Origin: Amycolatopsis mediterranei
GTDB lineage: Bacteria > Actinomycetota > Actinomycetes > Mycobacteriales > Pseudonocardiaceae
Reading direction: 5' to 3'
Assembly (NCBI RefSeq): GCF_026017845.1
Contig: NZ_CP100416.1
Location: forward strand, 6,046,132-6,110,131
Length of the DNA: 64,000 nucleotides
Of the stretch, positions 56,466-64,000 are shown in pieces. Within the stretch, counting starts at the first letter, position 1; each line of letters begins with the position of its first letter. The notes beneath the pieces were generated by a model, which was given only the letters and a program-made list of their open reading frames with translations, was not told where the DNA came from and did not search any database. Both the position numbers and the translations under genes were made by a program.

Positions 56466-58726
56466 TGCGCGCTTCCCTTCCGAGCTTCCTCAAGAGCGGC
56501 CCAGACCCGGATCGGGGTCGTGGGCATGTCCAGGTGCGTGACGCCGCGGCCCGAAAGCGCGTCCACCACGGCGTTGTGCACCGCCGGCGTCGAACCGATC
56601 GTCGCCGCCTCGCCGATCCCCTTGACGCCCAGCAGGTTCCGGTCGGTCGGGGTGGCCATGTCGACGAGCTCGAAGTCGGGCAGCTCGGCGGCGGTGACGA
56701 ACGAGTAGTCCGCGAGCGTCGCGGTCGTCGGGTTGCCGTCCTCGTCGTAGGTGACGACCTCCATGAGCGCCTGCGCCGCGCCCTGCCCGAGCCCGCCGTG
56801 GCGCTGGCCGCGGAAGGTGAGCGGGTTGACGATCGGCCCGGCGTCGTCGACGGCGACGATCCGGCGCAGCTCGACCTTGCCGGTCTCGGTGTCGACCTCG
56901 ACGACGGCGAGGTGCGCGCCGAACGGGAACGTCGGCGCACCGCCGCCGAACCAGACGTCGGCCGAGAGCTTGCCCCCGCCGGCCGCCTCGGCGACCTGCG
57001 CCCAGCTGAGCACGGTGCTCGACGGTGCGCCGCGGACCTGCCAGACGCCGCGTTCCGCGTCCAGCTCGAGGTCGTCCGGTGCCGCTTCCAGCAGGTCGGC
57101 CGCCAGCTCGCGGGCCTGCGCGATCACCTCTTCGGCCGCCTGCCGGATCGCCGAGCCGCCCAGCTGCAGCGACCGCGAGCCGAACGTGCCGACCGCGTTC
57201 GGCACCTCGTCGGTGTCGCCGTGCCGGACGGTGATCTTCTCCAGCGGGACGCCGAGCTGGTCGGACAGCAGCATCGCCAGCGACGTGCCGAGCCCCTGCC
57301 CGTGCGGCGAACTGCCGGTCCACGCGACGACCGAGCCGTCCGGGTGGATGTCGACGCGGCCGCTCTCGCCGCCGCCGTCGCCGCCGGTGATCTCGACGTA
57401 GGCCGCGATGCCCAGACCCAGTTCGACCGGGTCGCCCGCCGCCCGCCGCCGCTGCTGCTCGGCCCGCAGTTCCGCATACCCGGCGGCGTCCAGGGCTTTG
57501 TCCAGCGCCGCCGCGTACTCGCCGGTGTCGTAGGACGCGCCGGTCGGCGACTGGTACGGGAACTCCTCCGGCCGGATGAAGTTGCCCCGGCGGACCTCGG
57601 CCGGGTCCAGCCCGATCTCGGCGGCGAAGCGGTCCATCGCGCGTTCGACGGCGGCCGTCGCCTCGGGGCGGCCCGCGCCGCGGTAGGCCGCGATCGGCGT
57701 GGTGGTGGTGACGACCGCGCGGCTGCGGGTCTCGACCTTGGGGAACCGGTAGACGCCGACGGCCATCAGCTCGGTCAGCATCGGCAGCAGCAGCATCCGC
57801 GGGTACGCGCCGGCGTCCTGGACGACGTCGAGGCGGTACGCCAGCACCGTGCCGTCGCGCTTTCCGCCGATGGTCACGGTGTTCCGCTGCGCGCGGCCGT
57901 GCGTCATGGCCGTGAGGTTCTCGCTGCGCGACTCGACCCAGCGCACGCCCCGCCCGAGCTGCCGGGCGGCCCAGCCGAGCACGGTTGCCTCCGGGTCCGC
58001 GCCGATCTTCGCGCCGAACCCGCCGCCGACGTCCGGCGCGATCACCCGCACCGACTCTTCGCCGACGCCGAGGCCCGCGGCCAGCTGGCCGCGGGCCATC
58101 TGGGCGTTCTGCGTGGACAGCCAGGCCGTCAGCCGGCCGTCCTCGCCCCACACGCAGGCCGCGCCGCGCACTTCGAGCGGCGCGGGCGCGACGCGCTGGT
58201 TGAGGATGGTCTGGGTGACGACGACCTCGCAGTCGCCGAAGATCCCGTCGTCGAACTCCTTCGCGCCGTTGACCTGCACGACGTTGCTGCCGTGGTCCGG
58301 AAACAGCAGCGTCTCGCCCGCCAGGGCCGCCTCGATCGTCGCGACGGCTTGCAGCGGCTCGTAGTCGACGTCGACCAGCTCGGCCGCGTCAGCCAGCTGG
58401 TAGCGCTCTTCGGTGACGACGAGCGCGACCGGTTCGCCGACGTAGCGCACCACGTCCCCGGCCAGCCACGGCTCCAGCAGCGGCCCCGAAGGGTGCGGGG
58501 CAAGCCCGAGGTCCGCGGCGGTGAACACGCCGAGCACACCCGGTGCCTCCTTCGCCGCGCTCACGTCGATGCCGCCGATCCGCGCGTGCGCGATCGGACT
58601 TCGCACGAAGACCGCGTGCGCGGCTCCGGAAAGCGCTTCCACCCGCAGATCGTCCACATAGGTGCCGCCCGCGGTGATCAGATCCCGGTCCTCCCGGCGG
58701 ACCACCCTGGTCCCGACAATGCTCAT
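56462..58726 (-). CDS. Molybdenum hydroxylase catalytic subunit (CoxL-like, form II type)
   Basis: The protein has 754 aa from ATG 58726 with AGGAGAC upstream. It is the molybdopterin-cytosine-dinucleotide subunit of aldehyde oxidase/xanthine dehydrogenase/CO dehydrogenase type. The loop AAYRGAGRPEA (about 57680-57700) is the form II AYRGAGR motif and not the AYXCSFR of true CO dehydrogenase, so oxidation of aldehydes, purines or other aromatics is more likely. The catalytic Glu lies in GVKGIGEAATIGSTPAVHNA. VAPDVGGGFGAKIG and EPVALVV are further family segments. No maturation gene is visible nearby. Confidence 0.92.
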   Translation of the reverse strand: MSIVGTRVVRREDRDLITAGGTYVDDLRVEALSGAAHAVFVRSPIAHARIGGIDVSAAKEAPGVLGVFTAADLGLAPHPSGPLLEPWLAGDVVRYVGEPVALVVTEERYQLADAAELVDVDYEPLQAVATIEAALAGETLLFPDHGSNVVQVNGAKEFDDGIFGDCEVVVTQTILNQRVAPAPLEVRGAACVWGEDGRLTAWLSTQNAQMARGQLAAGLGVGEESVRVIAPDVGGGFGAKIGADPEATVLGWAARQLGRGVRWVESRSENLTAMTHGRAQRNTVTIGGKRDGTVLAYRLDVVQDAGAYPRMLLLPMLTELMAVGVYRFPKVETRSRAVVTTTTPIAAYRGAGRPEATAAVERAMDRFAAEIGLDPAEVRRGNFIRPEEFPYQSPTGASYDTGEYAAALDKALDAAGYAELRAEQQRRRAAGDPVELGLGIAAYVEITGGDGGGESGRVDIHPDGSVVAWTGSSPHGQGLGTSLAMLLSDQLGVPLEKITVRHGDTDEVPNAVGTFGSRSLQLGGSAIRQAAEEVIAQARELAADLLEAAPDDLELDAERGVWQVRGAPSSTVLSWAQVAEAAGGGKLSADVWFGGGAPTFPFGAHLAVVEVDTETGKVELRRIVAVDDAGPIVNPLTFRGQRHGGLGQGAAQALMEVVTYDEDGNPTTATLADYSFVTAAELPDFELVDMATPTDRNLLGVKGIGEAATIGSTPAVHNAVVDALSGRGVTHLDMPTTPIRVWAALEEARKGSAQ

Positions 58727-58755
58727 CTGGTCTCCTGCTCGCCGATATCCGCCGA

Positions 58756-59511
58756 TCATGCCCGCATGGCGAGGACGACCGCCAGGCCCAGTCCGCCGAT
58801 CCCGATCCCGATGCGCAACGGCGTCGCCGGCAGCCGGCGCACGAGCGCGGATCCCAGCCACGCCCCGCCGAGCGAGCCGAGGCAGACGGCGAGCGCGGCC
58901 GGCCAGACGACCTTGCCGGTGACCGCGAAGACGATCGCGGCGAGGAGGTTCGCCGAGCCGGTGATCAGGTTCTTCGCCGCGTTGGTGCGGGCCAGCGGCT
59001 GGCTCCAGACCGTGACCAGCAGCGCGAGCATGAGCACACCGGCGGCGGCGCCGAAGTAGCCGCCGTAGATGCCGATCAGGAACGCGACCACGCCGGTCGC
59101 CGGGCTGAGGCCGTGGTGCTCGGTGCCCTCGGCCAGCCGGCGCAGCCGCGGCCCCGCCATCAGCACCAGCGACGCCCCGCCGATCAGCCACGGCACGATG
59201 CGGGTGAACGCGTCGGACGGCGTCAACAGCAGGACCAAGCCGCCGCAGGCGCCGCCGACGGTGGTGATGGCGCAGAGCGGGACGAGCCGGCGGCGCTGCC
59301 CGGCCAGTTCGGGGCGCGCGCCGGCCGCGGCGCCCACCGTGGTGCCCAGCATGGCGACGGTGTTGGTGACGTTGGCGGTCACCGGCGCCAGGCCGGCGGC
59401 GAGCAGGGCCGGATAGGACACCAGCGACGCGAGCCCGGCGGTCGCCCCGGTCAGGCCGGCTCCGACGCCGGCCAGCACGAGCAGGAGCAGCACCCACGGG
59501 TCGATGATCAC
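58756..59511 (-). CDS. TauE/SafE-family membrane permease
   Basis: The protein has 251 aa with about eight membrane helices. The inverted TauE/SafE halves are seen in GVGAGLTGATAGLASLVSYP and YGGYFGAAAGVLMLALLVTV. Members move sulfite, sulfonates or small organic anions. It is 29 bp upstream of the molybdenum hydroxylase genes on the same strand and probably leads the operon, so it may import the substrate or export the product. Confidence 0.85.
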   Translation of the reverse strand: MIIDPWVLLLLVLAGVGAGLTGATAGLASLVSYPALLAAGLAPVTANVTNTVAMLGTTVGAAAGARPELAGQRRRLVPLCAITTVGGACGGLVLLLTPSDAFTRIVPWLIGGASLVLMAGPRLRRLAEGTEHHGLSPATGVVAFLIGIYGGYFGAAAGVLMLALLVTVWSQPLARTNAAKNLITGSANLLAAIVFAVTGKVVWPAALAVCLGSLGGAWLGSALVRRLPATPLRIGIGIGGLGLAVVLAMRA

Positions 59512-59601
59512 GTTGTCATCTCACCACGCCGGTCGCGGCTGTCGATCCGGGACGCCACCGTTCGTCTCGGAGGTGAACCCCACCCAGGAAGGACATCCTC
59601 G

Positions 59602-60186
59602 ATGCGTTCGATCACCGTCACCATGAGCGTCACCCTCGACGGCGTCGTGCAGGGCCTCGGCCGTCCCGACGAGGACACCCGCGGCGGCTTCGCCCACGGC
59701 GGCTGGGGCACGCGCTACCAGGACGACGTCCTGGCCCGGGAAATGAGCAAAGGCATGAGCCGGCCCGGCGACATGCTGTTCGGCCGCCGCACCTGGCAGG
59801 ACTTCACCACCGCGTGGGGCCGGCGCACCGACGGGAACCCGTTCACCACACACATGAACGCCGCCGCCAAGTACGTCACCTCGACCACGCTCGACGACGC
59901 CGACGCCTGGGAGAACTCGATCCTGCTGCGGGGAGAGGCGATCGAAACGGTGGCCGAACTGAAGGCCCGCCCCGGCCGGGACCTGTCGGTCATCGGCAGT
60001 GCGTCGCTGGTCCGGGACCTGCACGCCGCCGGGCTGATCGACCGCTACACCCTCCTGATCCACCCGCTGACCCTCGGCACGGGCGCCCGGCTCTTCGGCG
60101 ACGGCTCGCTCACGGAGTTCGCCCTCACCAGCTGTGTCCCGACGACCAAGGGCGTCGTGATCGCGCAGTACGACCGCCGGGTATAG
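59602..60186 (+). CDS. DHFR/RibD-C-like reductase family protein
   Basis: The protein has 194 aa from ATG 59602 (GGAAGGACATC upstream). The family segments are ITVTMSVTLDGVVQG at the start, PGDMLFGRRTWQDFTTAW, and LSVIGSASLVRDLHAAGLID followed by LLIHPLTLGTGARLFGDGS. Members resemble the C-terminal reductase domain of RibD, and most have no known substrate. NADPH binding is likely. It is divergent from the TauE/SafE gene. Confidence 0.85.
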   Translation: MRSITVTMSVTLDGVVQGLGRPDEDTRGGFAHGGWGTRYQDDVLAREMSKGMSRPGDMLFGRRTWQDFTTAWGRRTDGNPFTTHMNAAAKYVTSTTLDDADAWENSILLRGEAIETVAELKARPGRDLSVIGSASLVRDLHAAGLIDRYTLLIHPLTLGTGARLFGDGSLTEFALTSCVPTTKGVVIAQYDRRV

Positions 60187-60277
60187 ACCGTTATACGAAC
60201 GACTTCCGGTGTCCGAAACCGGACGGGATGCGGCGCCGGGCTTGCCCGGCAGGAGGACGGCGTCCCAGAATCCGCGC

Positions 60278-60291
60278 TGACAAGGTTGTCA
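60278..60291. promoter_or_regulatory. Dyad upstream of the large Tat-exported protein
   Basis: TGACAAGGTTGTCA has 6-bp perfect arms. It is 16 bp before the start codon, where a repressor could act; the LacI gene at 63420 is a possible regulator. This is inference. Confidence 0.35.
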
Positions 60292-60307
60292 ACGAGCGGA
60301 GGCGGGC

Positions 60308-63300
60308 ATGGGCGAGCTGGACCGGCGGCGAGCGCTCCGCCTGCTGGGCGCAGGCGGGGCGGCGGCCGCACTGGCGACGGGCCTGCTCCCGGGCTTGGCG
60401 CGGGCGGCGGCGGGCGGCGGCCCGCCCGATCCGGTCGCCGCGACGTACCTGCGCGTCCTGCTGCGGCACACGCGCTGGGCCGAGCAGCAGTTCGACCCGG
60501 CAGCCGGGACCTACCCGGCCCGGGACTTCACCTTCGCCGTCGTGCTCGGCAACGCCGTCCTGCTCACCCGCGACGGCTACGACGCCACGATCGCCGGCGT
60601 CGGCCGGGAGACCCTCCGCGCGCACACCCTGGCCACGATCCGGCGCTTCGCCGCGTCGAACCGGCTGGCCGGCGGGTCCGAGTGGGGCCGGAAGCTGTTC
60701 TTCGACACCACTTTCCAGTCGTACTTCGTGCTCGCCGCCCGTCTCTTGTGGACGGACCTCGACGATCCGACGCGGCAGAACGTCGAACGCATCACCGCCG
60801 AACAGGCCGCCTACACCACCGCGCTCGGCACCGGCGACGACCCGGACTCGGGCAGCTGGACCCCGCACGGCCTGCTCGGCGGCCACGTCGGCGACACGAA
60901 GCTCGAAGAGATGGGCGTCTACGCCCAGTCCCTCGCGCCCGCGCTCGCCTGGGCACCCACCGACCCGCGGGCGGCCGAGTGGCGGGCGGCCTTCGGCGCG
61001 TGGAGCCGCAACGAGGCCGGGCTGCCCGCCGCCGACCTGGCCAACCCGCGGCTCGTCGACGGCCGTCCGATCAGCGCGAACACCGCCACGAACCTCTACG
61101 ACACCTTCGTCGTCGAGAACCACGGTTCGTTCGGCCCGCACTACCAGGAAGAGCTCTGGCGCACCTCCGGCCGCAACGCGATGCACTTCCTCGCCGCCGG
61201 CACGCCGCTGCCGGAGGTGCTCACCGCGCAGCCGAACGGCGAACTGCTCTGGCGGACCATGCTGCTGATGACCAGCGACGCCGGCGAGCCGCTGATGCCG
61301 ATGGTCGCCGACCGCGAGCACCTCTACGGCCGCGACGTCATCCCGCTGACCTTCCGCGCCCAGGTGCTCGGCGACCGCCACGCCGCCCGCGCCGAAGCCG
61401 ACCTCGCCGCCCGCCTCGAGCCCTACCAGGCCTACCCGCCCGCCGACCGGATCACGAAGTTCTCCGGCGAACCGAAGTACGAACCGGAGGCCCGCGCCGA
61501 ACTCGCCATCAGTTACCTGCTGCACGAGTGGCGCGCCGCGCACGGCGGCCCGGTCGTCCCGGTGGACGAGCGCGAGTTCGCCGCCCACGCCGCCGGAGTC
61601 GCCGATTTCGGTCCCGGCCCGGGCCTGCTCGCCCACCGCTCCCCCGCCGCCTGGGCCGGCACGGTCAGCAAGCCGGGCTTCGTCAAGTTCGCCTGGCAGC
61701 CGCACCACGACGACTGGCTGTTCGTGCTCGGCGGCGCCAACCCGATGCTGCTCCCCGCGACGAACTTCGCGGTGCTGGAACGGCACGCCAGGACCTGGAC
61801 GAAGGTCCGCGACGGCTTCGACGGCACGGTCGGCGTCCTGCGTTTCGACACCGGCTACGCCGCGCTGGCCACCCTGCCCACCGGAGCCGCCGTCTACGCG
61901 AGCAGCGGCGTCGCCGCGGGCGAAGGCGTGCTGGACGTCCACAACCTCGCGATGCCCGGCGTGCCCGGCCTCGACGGCGACCGCAGCTACACCGCCGCCG
62001 ACGGGACCGTGACGGTGAAAGCGGGCACCGCACCGGCCGGCGCCCGGACCGACGAGCTGACCTTCGCCCCGGTCACCGCGCGGCACGTCCGCATGCTCGG
62101 CATCGAGCCGGACCCGCAGTACGGCTACTCGCTCTGGGCGTTCGAGGTCCGCGACGGCGCCGGACCGGATCTCGCGCGGGCCGCAACCGCGTCGGCTTCT
62201 TCGGCGTCGCCGGGCAAGGAGGCGAAGTACGCCATCGACGGCGACGCGACGACGCGGTGGGCAGTGTCCACATCGGACCGAACACGGGCGGACAGCTGGC
62301 TGGCGGCCGACCTCGGCGCACCCGCGACGTTCGACCGCGTGCGGCTGAGCTGGGAGGCGGCCGCCGGCCGGAAGTACCGGGTCGAAACCTCACCGGACGG
62401 CCTGACCTGGACGTCGGTGGCGACCTACCCGGTTCCCGACCTGCGGACCACCCGCGGCCGGCTGGACGTCGACGGCCGCGCCGGGATCGTCGTCTCAGGA
62501 CCGAATCCGATCACCGTCGCCGGCAACCGCGTCACGCTCTCGGACGGCCCGGCCACGCCGCTGCTCGCCGAGCTGTACCCCGAGCCGGCCGGGGCGCGGC
62601 CGTCCGGGCGCCGCACCACCACCGCGCCCGCGGTGCAGGCGAGCGTCACCGACGGCTTCCTGGTGCTGGTCAACCTCGGCGACGCCCCGGTGCACGGCAC
62701 CGTGACCCTGCCGGGGGAAACCCGGCTGTACCGCGGCGAGCAGACCGTCACCCGGACGGGCACCGAACTCTCCTACGCGCTGGCTCCCGCGGAAGGCCGC
62801 ATCGAACCGCCGCGGTTCACCGTGCGGGGCCCGGCCGGGCTGAAGGCCGTTGTCCGCGACGCGAGCCGGGTCGAGCTCACCGCCCCGGCCGGGTGGCTGC
62901 CGGTGCTCGTCACCGTGACGCCGGACGGTGGCCGCGCGCGGCCGGTGCTGCTGCCGCCGCGGCGGACCGTGCCGGTCGTCTTCGGCGAACTCCGCCCGTA
63001 CCCGCTGACCGACCGCGCCCTCGGCGGGACCACCTTCCCCGCCGAGCCCCGGCCGCCGGGCATGTCCAGCCCGGCCGCGGCCGTCGACGACGACCCGGCG
63101 ACGGCGTGGCGGCCGGGCCCGGACGGCCGGATGGTCGTCGATCTCGGGGCGGTGACGGAGGTTTCCGCGGTCGAACTGGCCTGGACCCGCGGCCGCGTCC
63201 CCGTCGCCACCGTCGAAACCAGCGTCGACGGGGTCACCTACGCGACGGCGGACACCGGGCCGGCCCGGTACGTCGCCGTCCGCACGGACTGGCGGCCCGG

Positions 63301-63337
63301 CGACGCGAGCCTCACCCGGTTGTCCGTCCGCACTTGA
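60308..63337 (+). CDS. Large Tat-exported protein with alpha-helical domain and discoidin-type (F5/8C) domains
   Basis: The protein has 1009 aa. The N-terminus has twin Arg (DRRRALRLLGAGGAAAALAT), suggesting Tat export. Residues ~40-450 are helical with repeated aromatic and acidic motifs (FFDTTFQSYFVLAARLLWTD, SGSWTPHGLLGGHVGD), like an alpha-toroid glycosidase or lyase. Beta-rich segments follow, with two discoidin/F5-8C-like domains: ATASASSASPGKEAKYAIDG with DDATTRW-type motif (about 615-740) and MSSPAAAVDDDPATAWRPGP (about 915-1005). It probably binds and processes a carbohydrate. The family is not certain. A LacI regulator follows. Confidence 0.7.
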   Translation: MGELDRRRALRLLGAGGAAAALATGLLPGLARAAAGGGPPDPVAATYLRVLLRHTRWAEQQFDPAAGTYPARDFTFAVVLGNAVLLTRDGYDATIAGVGRETLRAHTLATIRRFAASNRLAGGSEWGRKLFFDTTFQSYFVLAARLLWTDLDDPTRQNVERITAEQAAYTTALGTGDDPDSGSWTPHGLLGGHVGDTKLEEMGVYAQSLAPALAWAPTDPRAAEWRAAFGAWSRNEAGLPAADLANPRLVDGRPISANTATNLYDTFVVENHGSFGPHYQEELWRTSGRNAMHFLAAGTPLPEVLTAQPNGELLWRTMLLMTSDAGEPLMPMVADREHLYGRDVIPLTFRAQVLGDRHAARAEADLAARLEPYQAYPPADRITKFSGEPKYEPEARAELAISYLLHEWRAAHGGPVVPVDEREFAAHAAGVADFGPGPGLLAHRSPAAWAGTVSKPGFVKFAWQPHHDDWLFVLGGANPMLLPATNFAVLERHARTWTKVRDGFDGTVGVLRFDTGYAALATLPTGAAVYASSGVAAGEGVLDVHNLAMPGVPGLDGDRSYTAADGTVTVKAGTAPAGARTDELTFAPVTARHVRMLGIEPDPQYGYSLWAFEVRDGAGPDLARAATASASSASPGKEAKYAIDGDATTRWAVSTSDRTRADSWLAADLGAPATFDRVRLSWEAAAGRKYRVETSPDGLTWTSVATYPVPDLRTTRGRLDVDGRAGIVVSGPNPITVAGNRVTLSDGPATPLLAELYPEPAGARPSGRRTTTAPAVQASVTDGFLVLVNLGDAPVHGTVTLPGETRLYRGEQTVTRTGTELSYALAPAEGRIEPPRFTVRGPAGLKAVVRDASRVELTAPAGWLPVLVTVTPDGGRARPVLLPPRRTVPVVFGELRPYPLTDRALGGTTFPAEPRPPGMSSPAAAVDDDPATAWRPGPDGRMVVDLGAVTEVSAVELAWTRGRVPVATVETSVDGVTYATADTGPARYVAVRTDWRPGDASLTRLSVRT

Positions 63338-63419
63338 TCGATCTCGGACACCTCGCGCCGGGCCCGCGGGCGAGTACCTTGACACACGGAGCTTTCCACC
63401 CGCCCGATCGGGAGGACGG

Positions 63420-64000
63420 ATGCGCGTCACGATCGCCGAAGTCGCCCGCCGCGCGCGGGTGAGCAAGACGACCGTGTCGCGGGTGCTCAACAACAAGGCC
63501 GACGTGGACGCGGCGACCGCGATCCGGGTGCGCGAGGTGATCGCCGCGACCGGGTACATCCCCAGCGCCGGCGCGGTCGGGCTGGCGCGCGGGGTGACGC
63601 GCACGGTCGGGATGCTGGTGCCGGGACTGACCTGGCCGTGGATGGGCGAAGTGCTGCAGGGCGTCGCCGACGTCGTCGAGTCGAAGGGCTACGGCCTGCT
63701 GCTGTCCACCGCCAACCGCGGCGCGGACTCCCTCGGCGAGTTCTCGCGGCAGGTGTCGGCGAAGGCGTTCGACGGCCTCCTGCTGGTGGAACCGCCGGAC
63801 GCGGTGCGGCACCTGCGTGTGCTGCACGACTCCGGGCTGCCGGTGGTGGTGATCGACGACCGCGGCCGCCGTCCGGCGTTCCCGTCGGTGGGCACGGACA
63901 ACCGGCAGGGCGGCGCGTCCGCGGCCCGCCACCTCCTGGACACCGGCCGCACCCGGCTGGCCACGGTGACCGGCCCCCGCGACTTCGGCTGCACCGCCGA
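63420..64000 (+). CDS. LacI-family regulator, cut by the window edge
   Basis: At least 193 aa are encoded; the stop codon is outside the window. The start is ATG 63420 with GGGAGGA upstream. The HTH reads MRVTIAEVARRARVSKTTVS and RVLNNK; the effector domain begins VTRTVGMLVPGLTWPWMGEV. It is 82 bp after the large Tat-exported protein on the same strand and probably controls it or the genes beyond. The sugar effector is unknown. Confidence 0.88.
   Translation, partial: MRVTIAEVARRARVSKTTVSRVLNNKADVDAATAIRVREVIAATGYIPSAGAVGLARGVTRTVGMLVPGLTWPWMGEVLQGVADVVESKGYGLLLSTANRGADSLGEFSRQVSAKAFDGLLLVEPPDAVRHLRVLHDSGLPVVVIDDRGRRPAFPSVGTDNRQGGASAARHLLDTGRTRLATVTGPRDFGCTA

Noticed and set aside
56462..58726. 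True CO dehydrogenase assignment
   Set aside because: The active-site loop is AYRGAGR, not AYXCSFR, and no coxDEF-type maturation genes are nearby.

Overview
The window is high-GC actinobacterial DNA. The gene set (CebR-type LacI control, F420-dependent oxidoreductase, UdgX, ANTAR and DUF3040/DUF3618/DUF4235 proteins, EspC/EspG-type secretion factors, DUF222-HNH proteins, 'agtgaatgactcattc'-type intergenic dyads) points to Pseudonocardiaceae, most likely Amycolatopsis or a close relative. This assignment is inference; no rRNA or tRNA is visible.

Layout. (1) 0.2-13 kb: plant cell-wall degradation. A minus-strand cellulase operon (GH48, GH5, GH6, each with a CBM2) faces a cebR - cebEFG - bglC cellobiose uptake block. 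Copies of the CebR-type palindrome TGGGAGCGCTCCCA lie in front of both operons, so secreted cellulases, cellobiose import and intracellular beta-glucosidase appear to be one regulon. A 21-bp-period inverted repeat array separates the two halves. An IlvD/Edd-type sugar-acid dehydratase follows.

(2) 14.8-31.8 kb: a general-stress island. In its middle sit a UsfX/RsbW-like anti-sigma factor and a SigF/SigB-type sigma factor. Around them are CBS, UdgX, a split NHEJ set (Ku, ligase, polymerase), two GAF-ANTAR regulators, two STAS proteins, an F420-dependent oxidoreductase, a small basic protein, CYTH-CHAD, a hemerythrin-like protein, an SRPBCC protein, small envelope proteins and a type II NADH dehydrogenase. 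At least nine starts here carry the same promoter form (GTTT/GTGT/GTTG/GTTA, 15-16 nt, GGGTAN), which suggests a physically clustered SigF-type regulon.

(3) 31.8-42 kb: LysR with a DAP-decarboxylase-like enzyme, a GT39-type membrane glycosyltransferase, a Tat-exported GH29 alpha-L-fucosidase, a secreted SGNH hydrolase, an MHS-type transporter and a GNAT acetyltransferase.

(4) 42-51.6 kb: a tightly packed minus-strand operon with type VII secretion features: EspG-like chaperone, small helical protein, WXG/PPE-like protein with a Gly-rich tail, EspC-like protein, YbaB-like protein, a 1619-aa WXG-RHS polymorphic toxin ending in a PD-(D/E)XK-like nuclease, and a small acidic presumed immunity protein. 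No ESX core machinery is in the window. This is the strongest candidate for an incompletely described system.

(5) 51.7-64 kb: a repeat-rich gap, a DUF222-HNH protein, a decayed IS66 element that still has its terminal repeats and an exact 8-bp target duplication, a flavin-reductase-like protein, a three-subunit molybdenum hydroxylase with a TauE/SafE permease, a DHFR/RibD-like protein, a large Tat-exported protein with discoidin-type domains, and a LacI regulator cut by the window edge. The first ~124 bases are almost pure G/C and may be a contig-edge artefact.
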